Shown: positions 34,451 through 46,305 of the stretch, piece by piece
How positions within the stretch are numbered: the stretch's first letter is position 1
How the letters are laid out: every line of letters starts with the position of its first letter
NCBI GenBank assembly: GCA_965153455.1
Contig: OZ234503.1
Span: 6,168,157-6,232,156, forward strand
Reading direction: 5' to 3'
From: Sphagnum compactum
Lineage: Eukaryota > Bryophyta > Sphagnopsida > Sphagnales
Length of the DNA stretch: 64,000 nucleotides
Program-made: the position numbers and the translations under genes
The notes under the pieces: model-generated
Seen by the model: the letters and a program-made list of their open reading frames with translations, nothing else
The model's database searches: none
What the model was told of the DNA's origin: nothing

Positions 34451-35389
34451 TTGAGTGGAAAATGTTGTTTTCATTGCAAGGAGAGAATTGTTTTTGTACA
34501 TCTTGAACTAGGGGGCCAAAACCCATAATATAATTGGGTGCATTTCCAATCTACTTAAGTGCATGTAACCCTAAAGTTGGATCATTGCATGAATCTATAT
34601 CTAAATCACAATCAATAAATAGATCCTACACACCTAAACATTTATTCAAGCAATGGAATTCAAAATCAAATCAAGTTTAAAGAGATTGCATTTCAAAGCC
34701 ATATTTTTTGATAGTGTTGAAATAACATCTATGATCAATTGAAACAATTTTTAAAGCATTCCAGGCTACACTCTTACCAACAACCCTAAACCAACCTTTG
34801 TTCATAACATTGATAGTGTCATTAGAAGATATGTAAAGATTTAGTTTAAGACCTATCATGCATCCAAGAGAGGGGGCAATAAATAACATTAGAATTGTGT
34901 TGGTAATTCAAGGTTGTGATGCATAAGGAGTTGGGTAGGTTGGGCAACAATTTTTGCAAGAGGGATTAGAGTAGGATGTTTGAGGAAATGGGTGAGCCAT
35001 GTGATTTTTAGGTTTTGGACAAATTGACCAACCTTCACACAAAATGTGGCAATTGACCACACCAACAATAAAAAGTTTTACCACAAATCCATATTTTCAC
35101 CCCGATAGTAAAATAAAACTTCATCATCTTTAGCCAAGCACCTTAACACCATTTCTCACATAAAAAAATTAAGAGTTGTTCAAGATTTAAACCTTAATCC
35201 TCATTTGGAATTCATTTGAACCTCATAGAACACTCTTGGTCCACCATCCTATGTTTAGGTTGTTCCATCGTTGACGTTCCACAACTGTCAAGGGTTAGGT
35301 TATTCCACCATTAGCAACAAATTAATTAGTCCATCCCCAAATATGATGCTCATGTTGCACTCCACCAATAGTAGAAGCAAGCTAATAAA
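34451..35389. other. Interruption between array blocks, no gene
   Basis: Unique-looking AT-rich DNA, possibly an insertion into the array; no terminal repeats recognised. Confidence 0.3.
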
Positions 35390-36010
35390 AGGATAATCAA
35401 ACTAGAAGCAAATTAATAAAAACTAATTAGATTATACTAAGGGAAATAAGAAGGTAATTATTACATAATCAAATTAACAAGAGGGTAAAAAAATCCAAAA
35501 AAAGTCAATAAAAGACTAATCAAACTAATTTGAGGTTAATTAGACCTTAATCAGGCTAAAAATGAAATATTATAAAGCTAATTAGACTAGTTTGAAGCTA
35601 ATCAAACCCTAATTATATTAAAAACAAACTAATAAATTGGTAATCAAACCAATTTGAAGATAATCAGATCTTAATAAAATTAGAAGCAAGATAATAAGAA
35701 CGTGATTAGACCAATTTGAAGTTAATCATACCATAATCAAACCATAAGCAAGTTGATAAGAGGGTAAACAAACCAAAATAAGTTAATAAAAAGAGGCTAA
35801 TCAAACCCTAATCAAAGCTAAAAGTAAGCTAATAAAAGGGAATGAGACCATAATGAAGTTAAATTTCAAACCCTAATAAGAGCATAACCAATGTAATAAA
35901 AGGTTAATCATATCTGAAACAAGTTAATAAGACCCTAATCATTTAATGAAAAACAATTTAAATAAAAGCTTAATCAAATGAAAAGCAAGCTAATATGATC
36001 TTAAATCAAA
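35390..36010. repeat. Degenerate AT-rich array, block 2
   Basis: More than a dozen variants of AAGCAAACTAATAAAAGGTTAA alternating with TCAAACCCTAATCAAA, at about 40-base spacing, none identical. An old, drifting tandem array. Confidence 0.65.
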
Positions 36011-39000
36011 TGATAAGCAAGATATACTGTTGTTATGTTCAGATTGTGTTCCATTGCCATTCGCACTTCACCAACATTGTGTTCCACACCATGATGGGTT
36101 TATTCAATAGAGGTTGTTTCCTTTATAACTTCTATGAAAAAAAGAATGAAAGCCAAGCTAGGTGGTCAAGATATAAGATACATAGTCAAGCTTAGTTGGG
36201 TTTGGGTGTAAATGCAAAAAAAATAAAATTTAAAGAACAAAACTAGTTTTTGCACCAATTTTGGTGCAAAAACTCATTACATCCCTTGATTTTTTGTTTG
36301 TTAAATCCTCATACCTTATTATACATTTCATCCCCTAATTCAACAAAATTGACCAAACTCACCCCCTAACAATGAGACTTTATGGATAACATTATTGCGT
36401 CATAGTGTTTTATAAGCATGAAAAACACTAGTTATGGGTTTTTAAACATTTTGAAAGGCATTTTATATTTATTGAATTATTTTTAAACTTATCCAAATGG
36501 GGTTTTAATATTATATTAATATATTAGAAAAAATGTTAAAATACAAGATACATTTTCAACATTTGTTTAGTTTATGATATTAGTAAAACAAAAGCACGTT
36601 TGGGTCATACCATTAGGAAGATCACACTTTCATTTCACTAGACCCGTTAAAATTTAGAAAAACGTGGAAAAGAATTAAACAAGGATTTTCACTAAATATT
36701 TTTATAAAATAAAATTTGAAACTTTAATGATATAATAATTAAAAAATATTTTGATGTATGTAATCATTAAATTAAAAATAATAATTAAAAATGTAATGGT
36801 GTTTCCTTTCCTTGAACGTTTTGATTAAGAACACAAGTTTGAAACATATTTTGGTTTTTTCCTTCAGAAATAATTTTGTAACATTATACCTTTGATGGTA
36901 TTCTATTTTATTATTTTTTAAGTGATTAATTGAATAAGCATAATTTAGTTATGACTTTCCAAATTCTAGAAACGTGATTATGAAAAGGGCCATTACAATT
37001 AGGAAAACATTTATCTACAATAATTCTCACATTTTTTATTCCAATAAAAGTTATAGGCCATATAATTTGGTATGCCATGCATAAATAATAACTCAAGCCC
37101 ACACATCACCACTTTTTATGCCCACTCCTTAGGTCCTTTTCATTTATTGTTGCTATTGGATTCTTGAATTTGCATTATGTAATAGCTTTAGTTTTGAATT
37201 TTAATCCTTTAGCACCTTGGAAATTTTGTATCTTCTATAACCTTATCATTGATCAAATGTTTGCAAACCGCTTATGATGCAATGGGCAATTTAGAAATTA
37301 CATTCCTCCATAAGGGACATTAGTTCCCTACATTGCTCATAGTCCACAATATTTCAACTTTGTGCAAGTTGTAAATTGTACTTAGATTATTTTTATAATT
37401 CTTAGTTTGCTACAATACTCAAAAGCTTTCTTTAAAAGGACCCTTAGGAAATCCTTAAAAGGTATATACATTGCTAATCGCAAATACATTTTTCCATAAC
37501 CTTGGGTTAGTTTAACACCTTGTAATTGCATGAAAATGCAAATATTGCTAAAAGTTCAATGAAAATAAATAAATTATTGGTATCATTATGTAGAACCAAT
37601 TAATAAAATTATGCAATTGCAAAAATATTATGGCTTGTAGATACTTAATTGATCAATGATTTAACTAAACTTAATTACTTTCAGTTCTATTTAGACATGT
37701 CATAAATTTAACACACCTAAAGCCCAAAAATCAATTGAATTAGGGTTGCCGAAAGGGATATCCCTCATCTTGGGGATGTCTTCAAGACTTCTCTAAAACG
37801 TCTTTCAAGTATCCTTCAAATGTTTTGGTACATCTTTCCAAAAAGGTAAGCAAAATTTTATGTCCTTATTTTTCAACCTAAATTTGTTTGGGCAACCCCC
37901 TATTTTCGTTAGATGTAAAACAATATGTACAATTATAAAATTATTGTGAATGATACATTACTCCAACACATGATGAAGGCCCCAATTCATTTGCTACATC
38001 AACATAATTTTATCAAAAATGTTGTTTTCAAATTTCATTTGCAATATTTGTGACTTTCCAAAACCATGCAATCTTTCACAATTCAAATGCATGCTTCAAC
38101 AAGGTGTTTGAACAATTACAGACAATGTGTGTAACATATCGCTAGATTCTTCTACTTATGAATCCTATAATATGATGCTAGTTGGTTTCGTTGTGATGAA
38201 AGGTGTTTCTAGTTCAATGAAATCATTGCAAACAATTTGTGCCATCAAAGCCTATGATTCATGTATTGACATGATTTCAAAGCAAATGACCACCTATGTT
38301 AGATGATATTGGTTGATTGCAACAAGCTCAATGAGTTCAAAATAATAACTAAAAGAGTTCCGAACACAAGTTGCAAAATAGTAAGAAAATACATGATATT
38401 TTAGCTTTTAAGAACTAATACAAATGCATTGGAATGATTAAAATATGTGCCTAGATACACAAATTCAATATATCACTTGCATTGAGAAACCAACCAAAAA
38501 GAACAATCATTTAAAGCATGTGCTAGAACTACATATATACCGACAAGCTACAAAGTATGCATTCCACCAAAGACTCGGCCATTTTGTCTCATGCTAAATC
38601 TCATGGGAATAGGTAACTTTTGGATCATTCCACTAGCCATATATCTGGTCAATTGAGTTAAAAGTTTTGCATATAAAGTGTCAAGAACATCCATTAACAA
38701 TTCAATTGTGGTAGTGTCTTATAATGATAAGTATAATCAAAAGGGCAGTGTGCATTTCAGAGGTAAATGTTTTGCAACTATTCTAGAAATGAGGGAAAAT
38801 AAAGAATGTATTGGAGGTCAGCATTCTCCATTGTTCCTAAATGATTTTTCTTCAGTTATATTATATGTATTATGGATCAACTTTTGCTAATGAAACAAAA
38901 CAAGGGGACTTGTTGTAACCCTTATATTCATAAACATCCAAAATCTGAAGTTAATTTTTTTTTTTTTTGGTGTGTGTGTTTGTGTTTGATTTAAAGGTAT

Positions 39001-39028
39001 TGGAGTGGAGCTAACAAGTCAAAGCAAT
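36011..39028. other. Intergenic, AT-rich, no gene
   Basis: No domain, exon chain, RNA gene or transposon end recognised. A T-run with GTGTGTGTTTGTGTTTG lies at 38955-38985, just before the Helitron. Confidence 0.4.
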
Positions 39029-39708
39029 TCTCTATCTTATATATAAAGTACCTTGTCCGTGCGTCCGTCCGTCCGACGACGTTCTGGGAGCATTTTCTGT
39101 GGCAGAACCGGCCACAGAGATAACTGACCACTGGACGCAGACTGTCTGTGACCACTGGACGCAGAGAAAAGTGACTGGACGCAGAGAAAAGCGACGTATA
39201 TAACTGGACGCAGACTGTCTGTGTGTCTGTGTGTCTGTGTGTCCAGGTCCTGAAACCCAGGTCCTCCGTCCGTCGAGGTCCTGAAAGGCGAGGTCTTCTT
39301 CGTCCGTCGAGGTCCTGAAACCCAGATCCCAAAAACCTGCCTGGCTCCTCTTTTCCGGGTTTTCGTGAAACCCGGCAGTTCTGTGCACGAAAACCTGGCA
39401 GTTCTGTATTTGTATTATGTATTTGTATAATTCTATCTAATTAGGAGTTCTGGATGGATTGATGATGTGGATGAAATATTATGTATTTATATAATTCTAT
39501 CCACTGAGGAGTTCTGGATGGATTGATGATGTGGATGAAATATTATACGTTTTACGTTCCGTCCAATGAGCTCAGAGTTCTGGATGGGTGGTTATGAGGA
39601 TGAGATATCATGTATTTGTAGTTCTGTCCAATTAGGAGGAATGATTATGTGGATGAAATATCATTTCCCAGTGCCGTGTCGTGCCTTGCAGGCACGGGAG
39701 CCCACTAG
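39029..39708 (+). mobile_element. Non-autonomous Helitron
   Basis: The 5' end is TCTCTATCTTATATATAAAG (from 39029, or from 39031 if it begins TCTATC), the usual TC start with an A/T-rich lead. The 3' end is CACTAG at 39703-39708, followed by T. The hairpin CGTGCC-TTGCA-GGCACG (39680-39696) sits 12 nt before the end. TC start, CTRR end with a hairpin 10-12 nt inside, and no terminal inverted repeats or duplication define Helitrons, which move by rolling-circle replication. The 680-bp interior has no Rep/helicase. It holds GTCCGTCCGTCCG, a repeated ACTGGACGCAGA block (39120-39215) and a 60-bp GAGTTCTGGATGGATTGATG repeat (39443-39660). It is much more G+C-rich than its surroundings in the first half. 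Confidence 0.88.
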
Positions 39709-39739
39709 TTATATGTTATTCTTAGTGGCACCATGCTTA

Positions 39740-39952
39740 TGGTGCATTCACACTTAATGTTTAGTCAGTTTTAAATAAAAATTTAGGTGGCATCCTAGGT
39801 GGCACACAATGTTAAATAGGTCATAGCTTAATGTTAAGTGAATGTTAGCTTAACATAAAATCTTCATGGTAAGGAGGTTTAAATCCTAAATGACTAGCAA
39901 GATGTTAGGGGATTCAACACTAGAGTCCCTAACGCGAAGTGTGAACGCACCT
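39740..39952 (+). mobile_element. PIF/Harbinger-type MITE
   Basis: 213 bp, ends TGGTGCATTCACACTT and AGTGTGAACGCACCT, flanked by TTA at 39737-39739 and TTA at 39953-39955. Same family as the nested pair at 1.4-1.8 kb and the copies at 50.3 and 51.6 kb. It lies 31 bp downstream of the Helitron end. Confidence 0.85.
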
Positions 39953-40193
39953 TTAGTACTTAAAGAAGACTATTTTGGAAAAATATTAGAAGAAAAAAAA
40001 GTCCCATATCTAATATATGAAGATTAGGCAATTGTGCACAATATTTTGTCTACATGAAACTTATAAATAAATTGAATGAAAAAGTGAAAATGTAAAAGTA
40101 GCCAATGGTCACTAAAGGAGAATCTTATTAAAAAAACACTCTGTGTCGCCTTTTGGTGATTTTTTGCCACAAACAAAATAACTGGCCCCCCAG

Positions 40194-40285
40194 TGAAGGG
40201 CATTCCTTAATTTAAGGCCCTGGAGCCGGGGAGTGGTGGTCCTAGGCAAGGGCCGAAATTAAGGAATGCCCTCCACTAGGGGGCC
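40194..40285. mobile_element. Fold-back (hairpin) MITE, 92 bp
   Basis: GGCCCCCCAGTGAAGGGCAT and then TCCTTAATTT on the left pair with the reverse complement of the right half (GGCCCCCTAGTGGAGGGCAT, TCCTTAATTT). The arms are about 38 bp with few mismatches around a GC-rich centre (GGAGCCGGGGAGTGGTGG). Nearly the whole unit is one hairpin. No clear target-site duplication. Confidence 0.65.
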
Positions 40286-41201
40286 TACCTCTCCATAAAG
40301 CTCTGATGCTGATGATCTCACACCAGTACCTACCTTCAAAACATGCACTCTTCATTCCTTTTCATTATAATCCATATTATGCACTGAGTCCTGAAAGCTG
40401 GGGTTGTTCCAGTTTTTAACAAGCACATTTTAACAAGGAGAGTGATCACTTACACCAAAGAAGACTAACTAAAGTTGAAGAGAAAAAGTTGGTGAGAACT
40501 TCAAATAAGAACTTCAAATATGAAAATCTTCACTATTGAAGAGACTCTTAATATGTGCATATCCCTTTCAAAACCTTTTAAATTAGAATACAAAATACAT
40601 TACCTTTACTTTGGTAGGATACTATAAAGAAAGACCTATTCGAATCATAGTCATTATTGTGTCATGTTATGAGACACATGGGTGTTGAGTGAATTAACAC
40701 ATCAAGCAATGGAGATACATGTTGCTATGTCCTTTTAAATGTACACTGATGTCAAACAACTAGAGACAAGTAGTGCAACCACTATCATCACAGCTCACAT
40801 TCAAAAGGAGATTGAAACAAGAGAGAAGAGTGTCAAACCCAAATAGTTCCAATTACTTATTTCTAAATTGCATTCAAATACAGTTCACCTTACATTTCAC
40901 TAATGAAATGGACAAATATAACAATTATACAAAGACAAAATGATGCATAAAACATGATTGGGTGAACTAAAACTCTTTGAACATTCTGTTTTCTATATAA
41001 TTTCTGTGTTTTGACAGAGAGAACTTCTTGTGACTTCAGAACTAATCAGAGCATTGCTTGCTTGAACCACAAATTTTTCTGTGTGGACATTTTCATAAGC
41101 CTTTTAGCTTACTCAATTTCTTCTGCTTTGTATAGGTTGGTTGGTTTGTTATCACAACTTTGCAATTACCTTATTGCATTTTGCCACAGTTTTACCAAGC
41201 T
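40286..41201. other. Downstream flank of LHT gene 2, no gene
   Basis: AT-rich; must contain the 3' UTR of gene 2 near its right end. No ORF or RNA gene recognised. Confidence 0.4.
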
Positions 41202-44200
41202 CTATTGATAGAACTTGTAGGTTTTCGCATCCACAATGATTTGCTGAAGGCCACCAATTGATGCTGTAAACATTAGCAGGACCCCCAATATGATACAAGT
41301 CTGCATATAAACCCACAAAACAAAAGATCAGGTCACCATTATATTGGCAAACTGCACTAGATCTTCCACCTTTGATCTGACCTTTGCAGGAGACAGAAAG
41401 TTTGGGGAAAAACACTGAAAACTTATGGTCACATATAAAAATGTTACAGTTCCATGTAAGCAATAAAATTGCAAATTTTTTTGAAAGGTTGCATGTAAAA
41501 ATGTTCTGGTCGCATGTGAGGTATAAATTTGTGCATTCATTTCATTTAGGGTCACATGTAAAAATGTTACGATTCCATGTAAGAAATTTTTATTAAATTT
41601 TAAGTTAATTCAGTTCTTAAGGTCACATGTTTTTGCTACAAGGAAAACAATCATGCTCAGAGGTGTATGAGTAGGAATGACAACTCACCCAGTTTGTGAG
41701 CCATGAGAGACTAAAGGGTTTTGGCTTGTAGATACACAACCACATAATACATGGTAACTGCAAACGGAACCCATCAACCAAATGATCCATTAGAGAAATT
41801 GTTCAGAATACAAACCCATGAATATTAAGCTCAGGAAGAGCTAAACGCAATTTGGAGTGGGCAAAAATCTAACACCAGAAATGTAAGCTCAATAGATGTG
41901 AAACATAATGGACCAAAATAAACACTTTTTATATTGGCTCCAAAAAGCAACAAGGAGGTGAAAACATAGACTCACAAAGTATGTTGTTGGAGCAAAGGCA
42001 AAGCCTCCAAAGAAGCCAAGCAAAGCCCCGAAAAATGGGAAGGTTACACCAACAAATATTGTTGCAGCTGCAAGATTCCCATGAAATTGAGCCCCCATGT
42101 AATCAAAATTCATGCCTCAATTTTTGCAATATATTTTCAATTTTGAAGCAATTTTGCAAGAATCATAAATATTTTCACATAGAATATGTACAAGACTCCA
42201 TCATGAATCTCAAGTAAAAAACCATCCTGATGTTGAAGCATTCTCAGAAAAGCTACAAGATTGAACCTTACCAACATAAGCAGAGCGAGTGACGAGTCGA
42301 AGTAAAATAGATGGAGGGAAATGCAACTTTTTCACCAGCACAGTCTCCAGCTGATCAAAGACCGGCATGGCGTATATCTGCACAGGACAACACAATTTGT
42401 AAACTCTTTGGCCAGGGGAGCGAACAAAGCTCAGTATTTCAAGTAAGAAATAGTTTTGGAATTCATGCTTTAGACAAAGATTTCACCAAAAAAAATTTCA
42501 CCAAAGTGTTTGAGGTTTCTGGATGGGAAGACAGTACCTGGTAACTTCCAATAACATGGACGACAACCATGAGATTGGCTGTTGCAACTAGCCAAACTGG
42601 GAAGCCTTCAAATTGAAGGATGTTCCCGTCCTGTACAAGTGTATTGTAGTTGCCATAAGCCCAGTATCCGACAAGAGATACAGGGAAATAACAAGCTGCT
42701 ACGACAATGTAAGCGAGGATGACTCCCCGCCACATTGGAATTTTGGAAGGTCTTTCAGGAGTTGATGGGATGGTGGCCTGGATCTCCAATACGACATTGT
42801 GGCCCGCATAAGCAAATGCCACAGTTCCCAATGCGTTGAAAACTTCAAAGATATATCCACCTACGTTGTGATGGTAAGGTAGATGATAGTCAGGATGTAT
42901 GTATGTGGTTGTTCCTGGTAACTTGTGTCCATAATGGGCAGGGATGGCCCATGCGATTGTGGAGTAACTGCATAGATAACACACACCACAAACTTCAGAA
43001 ATCCCACTTTGGTGAGCACAGCTGAACCACCCTGAGGCCAATGAACAACCCAAGTATGAAGATGTGAGTTGCAGCATACAACTTGCAAACAAGTTACATC
43101 TTTGTGCAACCATGGCTGAACAGATCTATCATTTCAAGACATAGTTCTGACCTGAGTGACATGATGGCTGCAGCCAAGGAGATCCCAGAAATTGAGTTGA
43201 AATTGGGAAGTTGGGAGAGGAAGAAATGCACAGAACCAAATATCACAATCCAAAGGGATGTGTGCTTTTGCAGAGTGCAGTTGCCCTTGCAGACCAGAGT
43301 ATAGAATTTCTGCAAAGATTTGCCTCCCGTCACCATGTACACGATGTCCACACCCACCTGCACAATGAGCTGCTGTGGCACCACAATCCAGAGTCCCAGC
43401 TTCGGGCCAAAAGCCTCCTGACCAAGTTCATGATACCGATCGAACCGCTTGCCAGGCACCATCTCATGCATTTCCACCATCTGCCAAAGTGTATAGAGCG
43501 TGATAACCCATGAAAGCACCAAAACAACCACTCCTGGACCCCTGCCAGATGTGCATCATGCATGCAGCCCACAAACCCACTTTGTCAAACTCTGAGGATC
43601 TGCATGATTCCTAATGGTGATGAAATTTGTACATGAAGAAGTGGGAAATCACAGCAGCAAAGATCAAGACCAGCAAAAGAAACACACAGTGTGCATCTCA
43701 GAGTTTCTCATCATGTGTTGTTATGGTATGCATGATGATAGAGCTTCCAGGCTGATGATGTATATACCAGGTCAGGAATTGCATGGCAGTAGGCAGGCCA
43801 AGAACACCGGCACCGACCATAGCCGTCACATTGTGGAAAGCCGCATACCACCATTTAGCATTCCTGCTCCCTGTCACAGGTAACCAATCGTCCACAGACT
43901 TTCCTCCTGGTCCAGGTGCAAACCCGTTGTCGACATCGTCCACATCCTGCACAGCATGATCGGACCACGAAAACTAGTTTAGAAAGCTGCCGGAATCCCA
44001 CAAGTTCAGATCATCTCCCCTATAACTTGCAGACGACAGTAGCGGAAAAAAAAAGAAAAAACCCTCTCACGCTCCAAGCCTTGGTTCCTCCACCGCCTGC
44101 TGGAGGAACCTCAGTTCTATCAGCTACCCATTCCTGAAATTCAGGCTGAAAGATCAGGTACCCAACTTGTTACTTGCAGGAGAAAGACGAGAAGCTATCT

Positions 44201-45209
44201 AACCAAGTACCTTAGTTCAGAAGAATTGGAGGTCTCGAAAAATTAGGAGCAAAATCTTTTAGACATTTAGCAGTCTGAAACACGGACCAGCTTCTAGCCA
44301 GATGTAGATCTTGTTCTTCAAGAGAAAGTACTGCGAGCAACGGAACTAGACACTAGACACGGTCTTCGTCTCCATGTTGAAACAAACAAAGAGGTCAGGA
44401 GGAGAAAGTCGATCCCCACAAGAAGGGAGACCTGCGCATGGACAAACAGAGATTCTTCTTCCATAACTTTCAGTTTGCGACGGAAGTGGTCTATTGGTTA
44501 TGCAGCAAACGAACGAGGAATCCCGCGATTGCTGCTACAGGATGCATCCAGAGCAAGTATTTGTTGGTGTCCTGCTTTCTCACTCCATGAACTCGCGTTT
44601 GATTGCGAGGAGAGGTGAATCCTGAGTCCGTGTTCATGTTCCTCACCAGTAAAATCTCTCTAGTCTACTTGGGACGGTCATAGTGTAGCTGGGGATAAGA
44701 AAAACAGAAAAGATTCTGCATCTACAGAAGGTGCAGAAAGGAGAATTTTCAGCTCAGATTTCGAAGAGAAAGCTCTGGGCTTCGAGCTGAAGTTGCTATT
44801 TGAGGTCAGGAGGGGGGAACACCTGGTGTTAAGATGTGCTATCAATGGAGACTTGATGGAAAGTGCGTTTGCGAAAGAAAATTCCGACACAAACTACCTC
44901 TTCTAGCAACAAACAAGACATGAGCAAAAAAGAGAGTGATCCCGTGGGATTTCGGCTTCAGCTGAATACAACGAAGTCTGTGAAAACTAGCTCATTTGTC
45001 ATTGTCAACAAGGCAAATATTAACACTCAAGAGCAGCAGTGTCGGAGCGAAGTGGCCGCAAGTGACATGGGAAGAAGAAACCACTGAGTTCAAAAATCGA
45101 AGTCTAAGATCAAGAGCAAAAAACAGATCTACAGACGAAAGAAAAAAAAATCATTCCAAAAACTTAAGAGACACAGAAACTGTCTGAAATTTACCTTAGT
45201 GGTCGCCAT
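41202..45209 (-). CDS. LHT: LHT-type amino acid transporter, gene 2
   Basis: Eight coding exons (minus strand): 45209-45195, 43946-43768, 43541-43152, 42967-42538, 42377-42272, 42067-41976, 41757-41689, 41300-41202. All GT-AG, phases match gene 1 exon by exon, total 1380 nt, 459 aa. Same role as gene 1: proton-coupled import of neutral and basic amino acids across the plasma membrane. Landmarks: [20 protein letters not shown] (36-55), [12 protein letters not shown] (90-101), [46 protein letters not shown] (246-258), [37 protein letters not shown], and the C-terminus TYKFYQ. It is closer to the usual family length and sequence than gene 1. Exon 1 encodes only MATTK; I chose it because an ATG there runs in phase to an AAG|GTAAAT donor, as in gene 1, but a different first exon inside the 1.2-kb intron 1 is possible. 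Confidence 0.91.
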
Positions 45210-45210
45210 T

Positions 45211-45290
45211 TCTTCTTCTTCTTCTTCTTAGATCCCCCCTCCCAGAAACACCAACAACTGTGTCTGATGCTCTTGAAGAAGAAGAAGAAG
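45211..45290 (-). promoter_or_regulatory. Complementary CTT and GAA tracts in the gene 2 leader
   Basis: On the minus strand a CTTCTTCTTCTTCTTC tract (45290-45275) and an AAGAAGAAGAAGAAGAAGA tract (45229-45211) are separated by about 45 nt. The second ends one base before the ATG at 45209. The two are perfectly complementary over about 16 nt, so an mRNA containing both could form a stem right against the start codon. This is inference; the transcript start is unknown. Confidence 0.45.
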
Positions 45291-45640
45291 CTGAAATGTT
45301 ATTCTAGTCCCGGTTGAAGAAGAACCGCAACAAGGAGCGGAATCAGAATCTACTGCGGCCGCAATACAAAGAGCAGATTGGAGGAGTGGTGATGAGTGTG
45401 GTGGAGATTGGTATTGGGGAGGGGATGGACTTTAGTATGATGTTGGAGTTGCCAAATTTGTGCGCATTGGCGATCTTACAACTTCCTGGAATCTGTTCAA
45501 CCCTCTTGTACCCAATCCAATGATGCACGCGGCCCTCAAAGGGAGCCTTCCGCTTTCTTGGGTCGAAGAGGGTCCGAAACTTCACAGCCTATGTCGTCTT
45601 CGCAGGGACCCTACAGAGACTCTGGTTCCGCCGTTTTCTT
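45291..45640. other. Upstream flank of LHT gene 2
   Basis: GC-balanced stretch (for example ACTGCGGCCGCAATACAAAG at about 45350) that probably contains the gene 2 promoter. No convincing TATA box or other gene. Confidence 0.4.
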
Positions 45641-45642
45641 TT

Positions 45643-46305
45643 TTTTCTTTTTCCTTTTATTCAAGTTTTTTTAATTTCTCAAAAACAAAAAATGGTGAAT
45701 TCTTTTTTGCTGGAAAAAGCTCATTTTATTTGTATTGGGAAAAAACAAACCTCCCCCCCCCCCCCCCCCCCCCCCCATTTTTTCTATCAAATTTTTTTTT
45801 TCTGAAAAAAAGCATTTATGCTGGAAAACCATTAAAAAATTTCAAGCTTTTTTTTCTCGAAAGGTTGTTACACAGTTTTTCACATTTTTCTCAACCAAAC
45901 ATTTTACACTGAAAATATTAAGGTTTTTCAAGTATTGTTTGAAAACTTGATAAAAAAGAAGGGGTTTCTTTTCTTTTTTTCCTTTATTCAAGTTTTTTAT
46001 TTTGCTAAAGTGGTGAGTTTTTTTTGGCTGAAAAAAACGCATATAATTTATATTGGGAAAAAAAAACTCCCATTTTTTTAAATCAAGGCTTTTTTCTCTC
46101 CCAAAAAAAATTTATGCTGAAAAACCATTAAAATTCTCAAGCTCTTTTTTTTCTCAAAAGCTTACACAGTTTTTCACATTTTTCTCAACAAGACATTTTT
46201 AGACTTAAAAATATATAACAATTTTCAAATTCTCCTGTCAAGAAAACATTTTACACTGAATTTTTTTAAAGATTTTCCAAGTATTGTTTGAAAACACAAT
46301 TTGTA
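45643..46305. repeat. Tandem duplication, unit about 320 bp, T-rich
   Basis: Two units in the same order: CTTTATTCAAGTTTTTTA, GGTGA-TT-TTTTTGCTG/GGCTG, TATTGGGAAAAAA, TTTATGCTG-AAAACCATTAAA, TTCTCAAG/TTTCAAGCTTTTTTTTC, ACACAGTTTTTCACATTTTT, ACATTTTACACTGAA, TTCCAAGTATTGTTTGAAAAC. They start at about 45643 and about 45975 and have diverged. The first unit contains the C-run at 45753-45776 where the second has CTCCC. Confidence 0.75.
45753..45776. repeat. Homopolymer run of 24 C
   Basis: Uninterrupted C-run on the plus strand (G-run on the minus strand). Such runs are mutation-prone, may form G-quadruplex or i-motif structures, and their exact length is unreliable in assemblies. Confidence 0.85.

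Noticed and set aside
43768-43952. Starting LHT gene 2 at the beginning of the long second-exon frame
   Set aside because: That reading begins at a GTG across the acceptor site; the CAG|GATGTGGA junction matches gene 1, so the start lies in an upstream exon.
45460-45950. Plus-strand frames through the T-rich and C-run region (poly-Pro)
   Set aside because: Low-complexity translation across the homopolymer; no gene structure.
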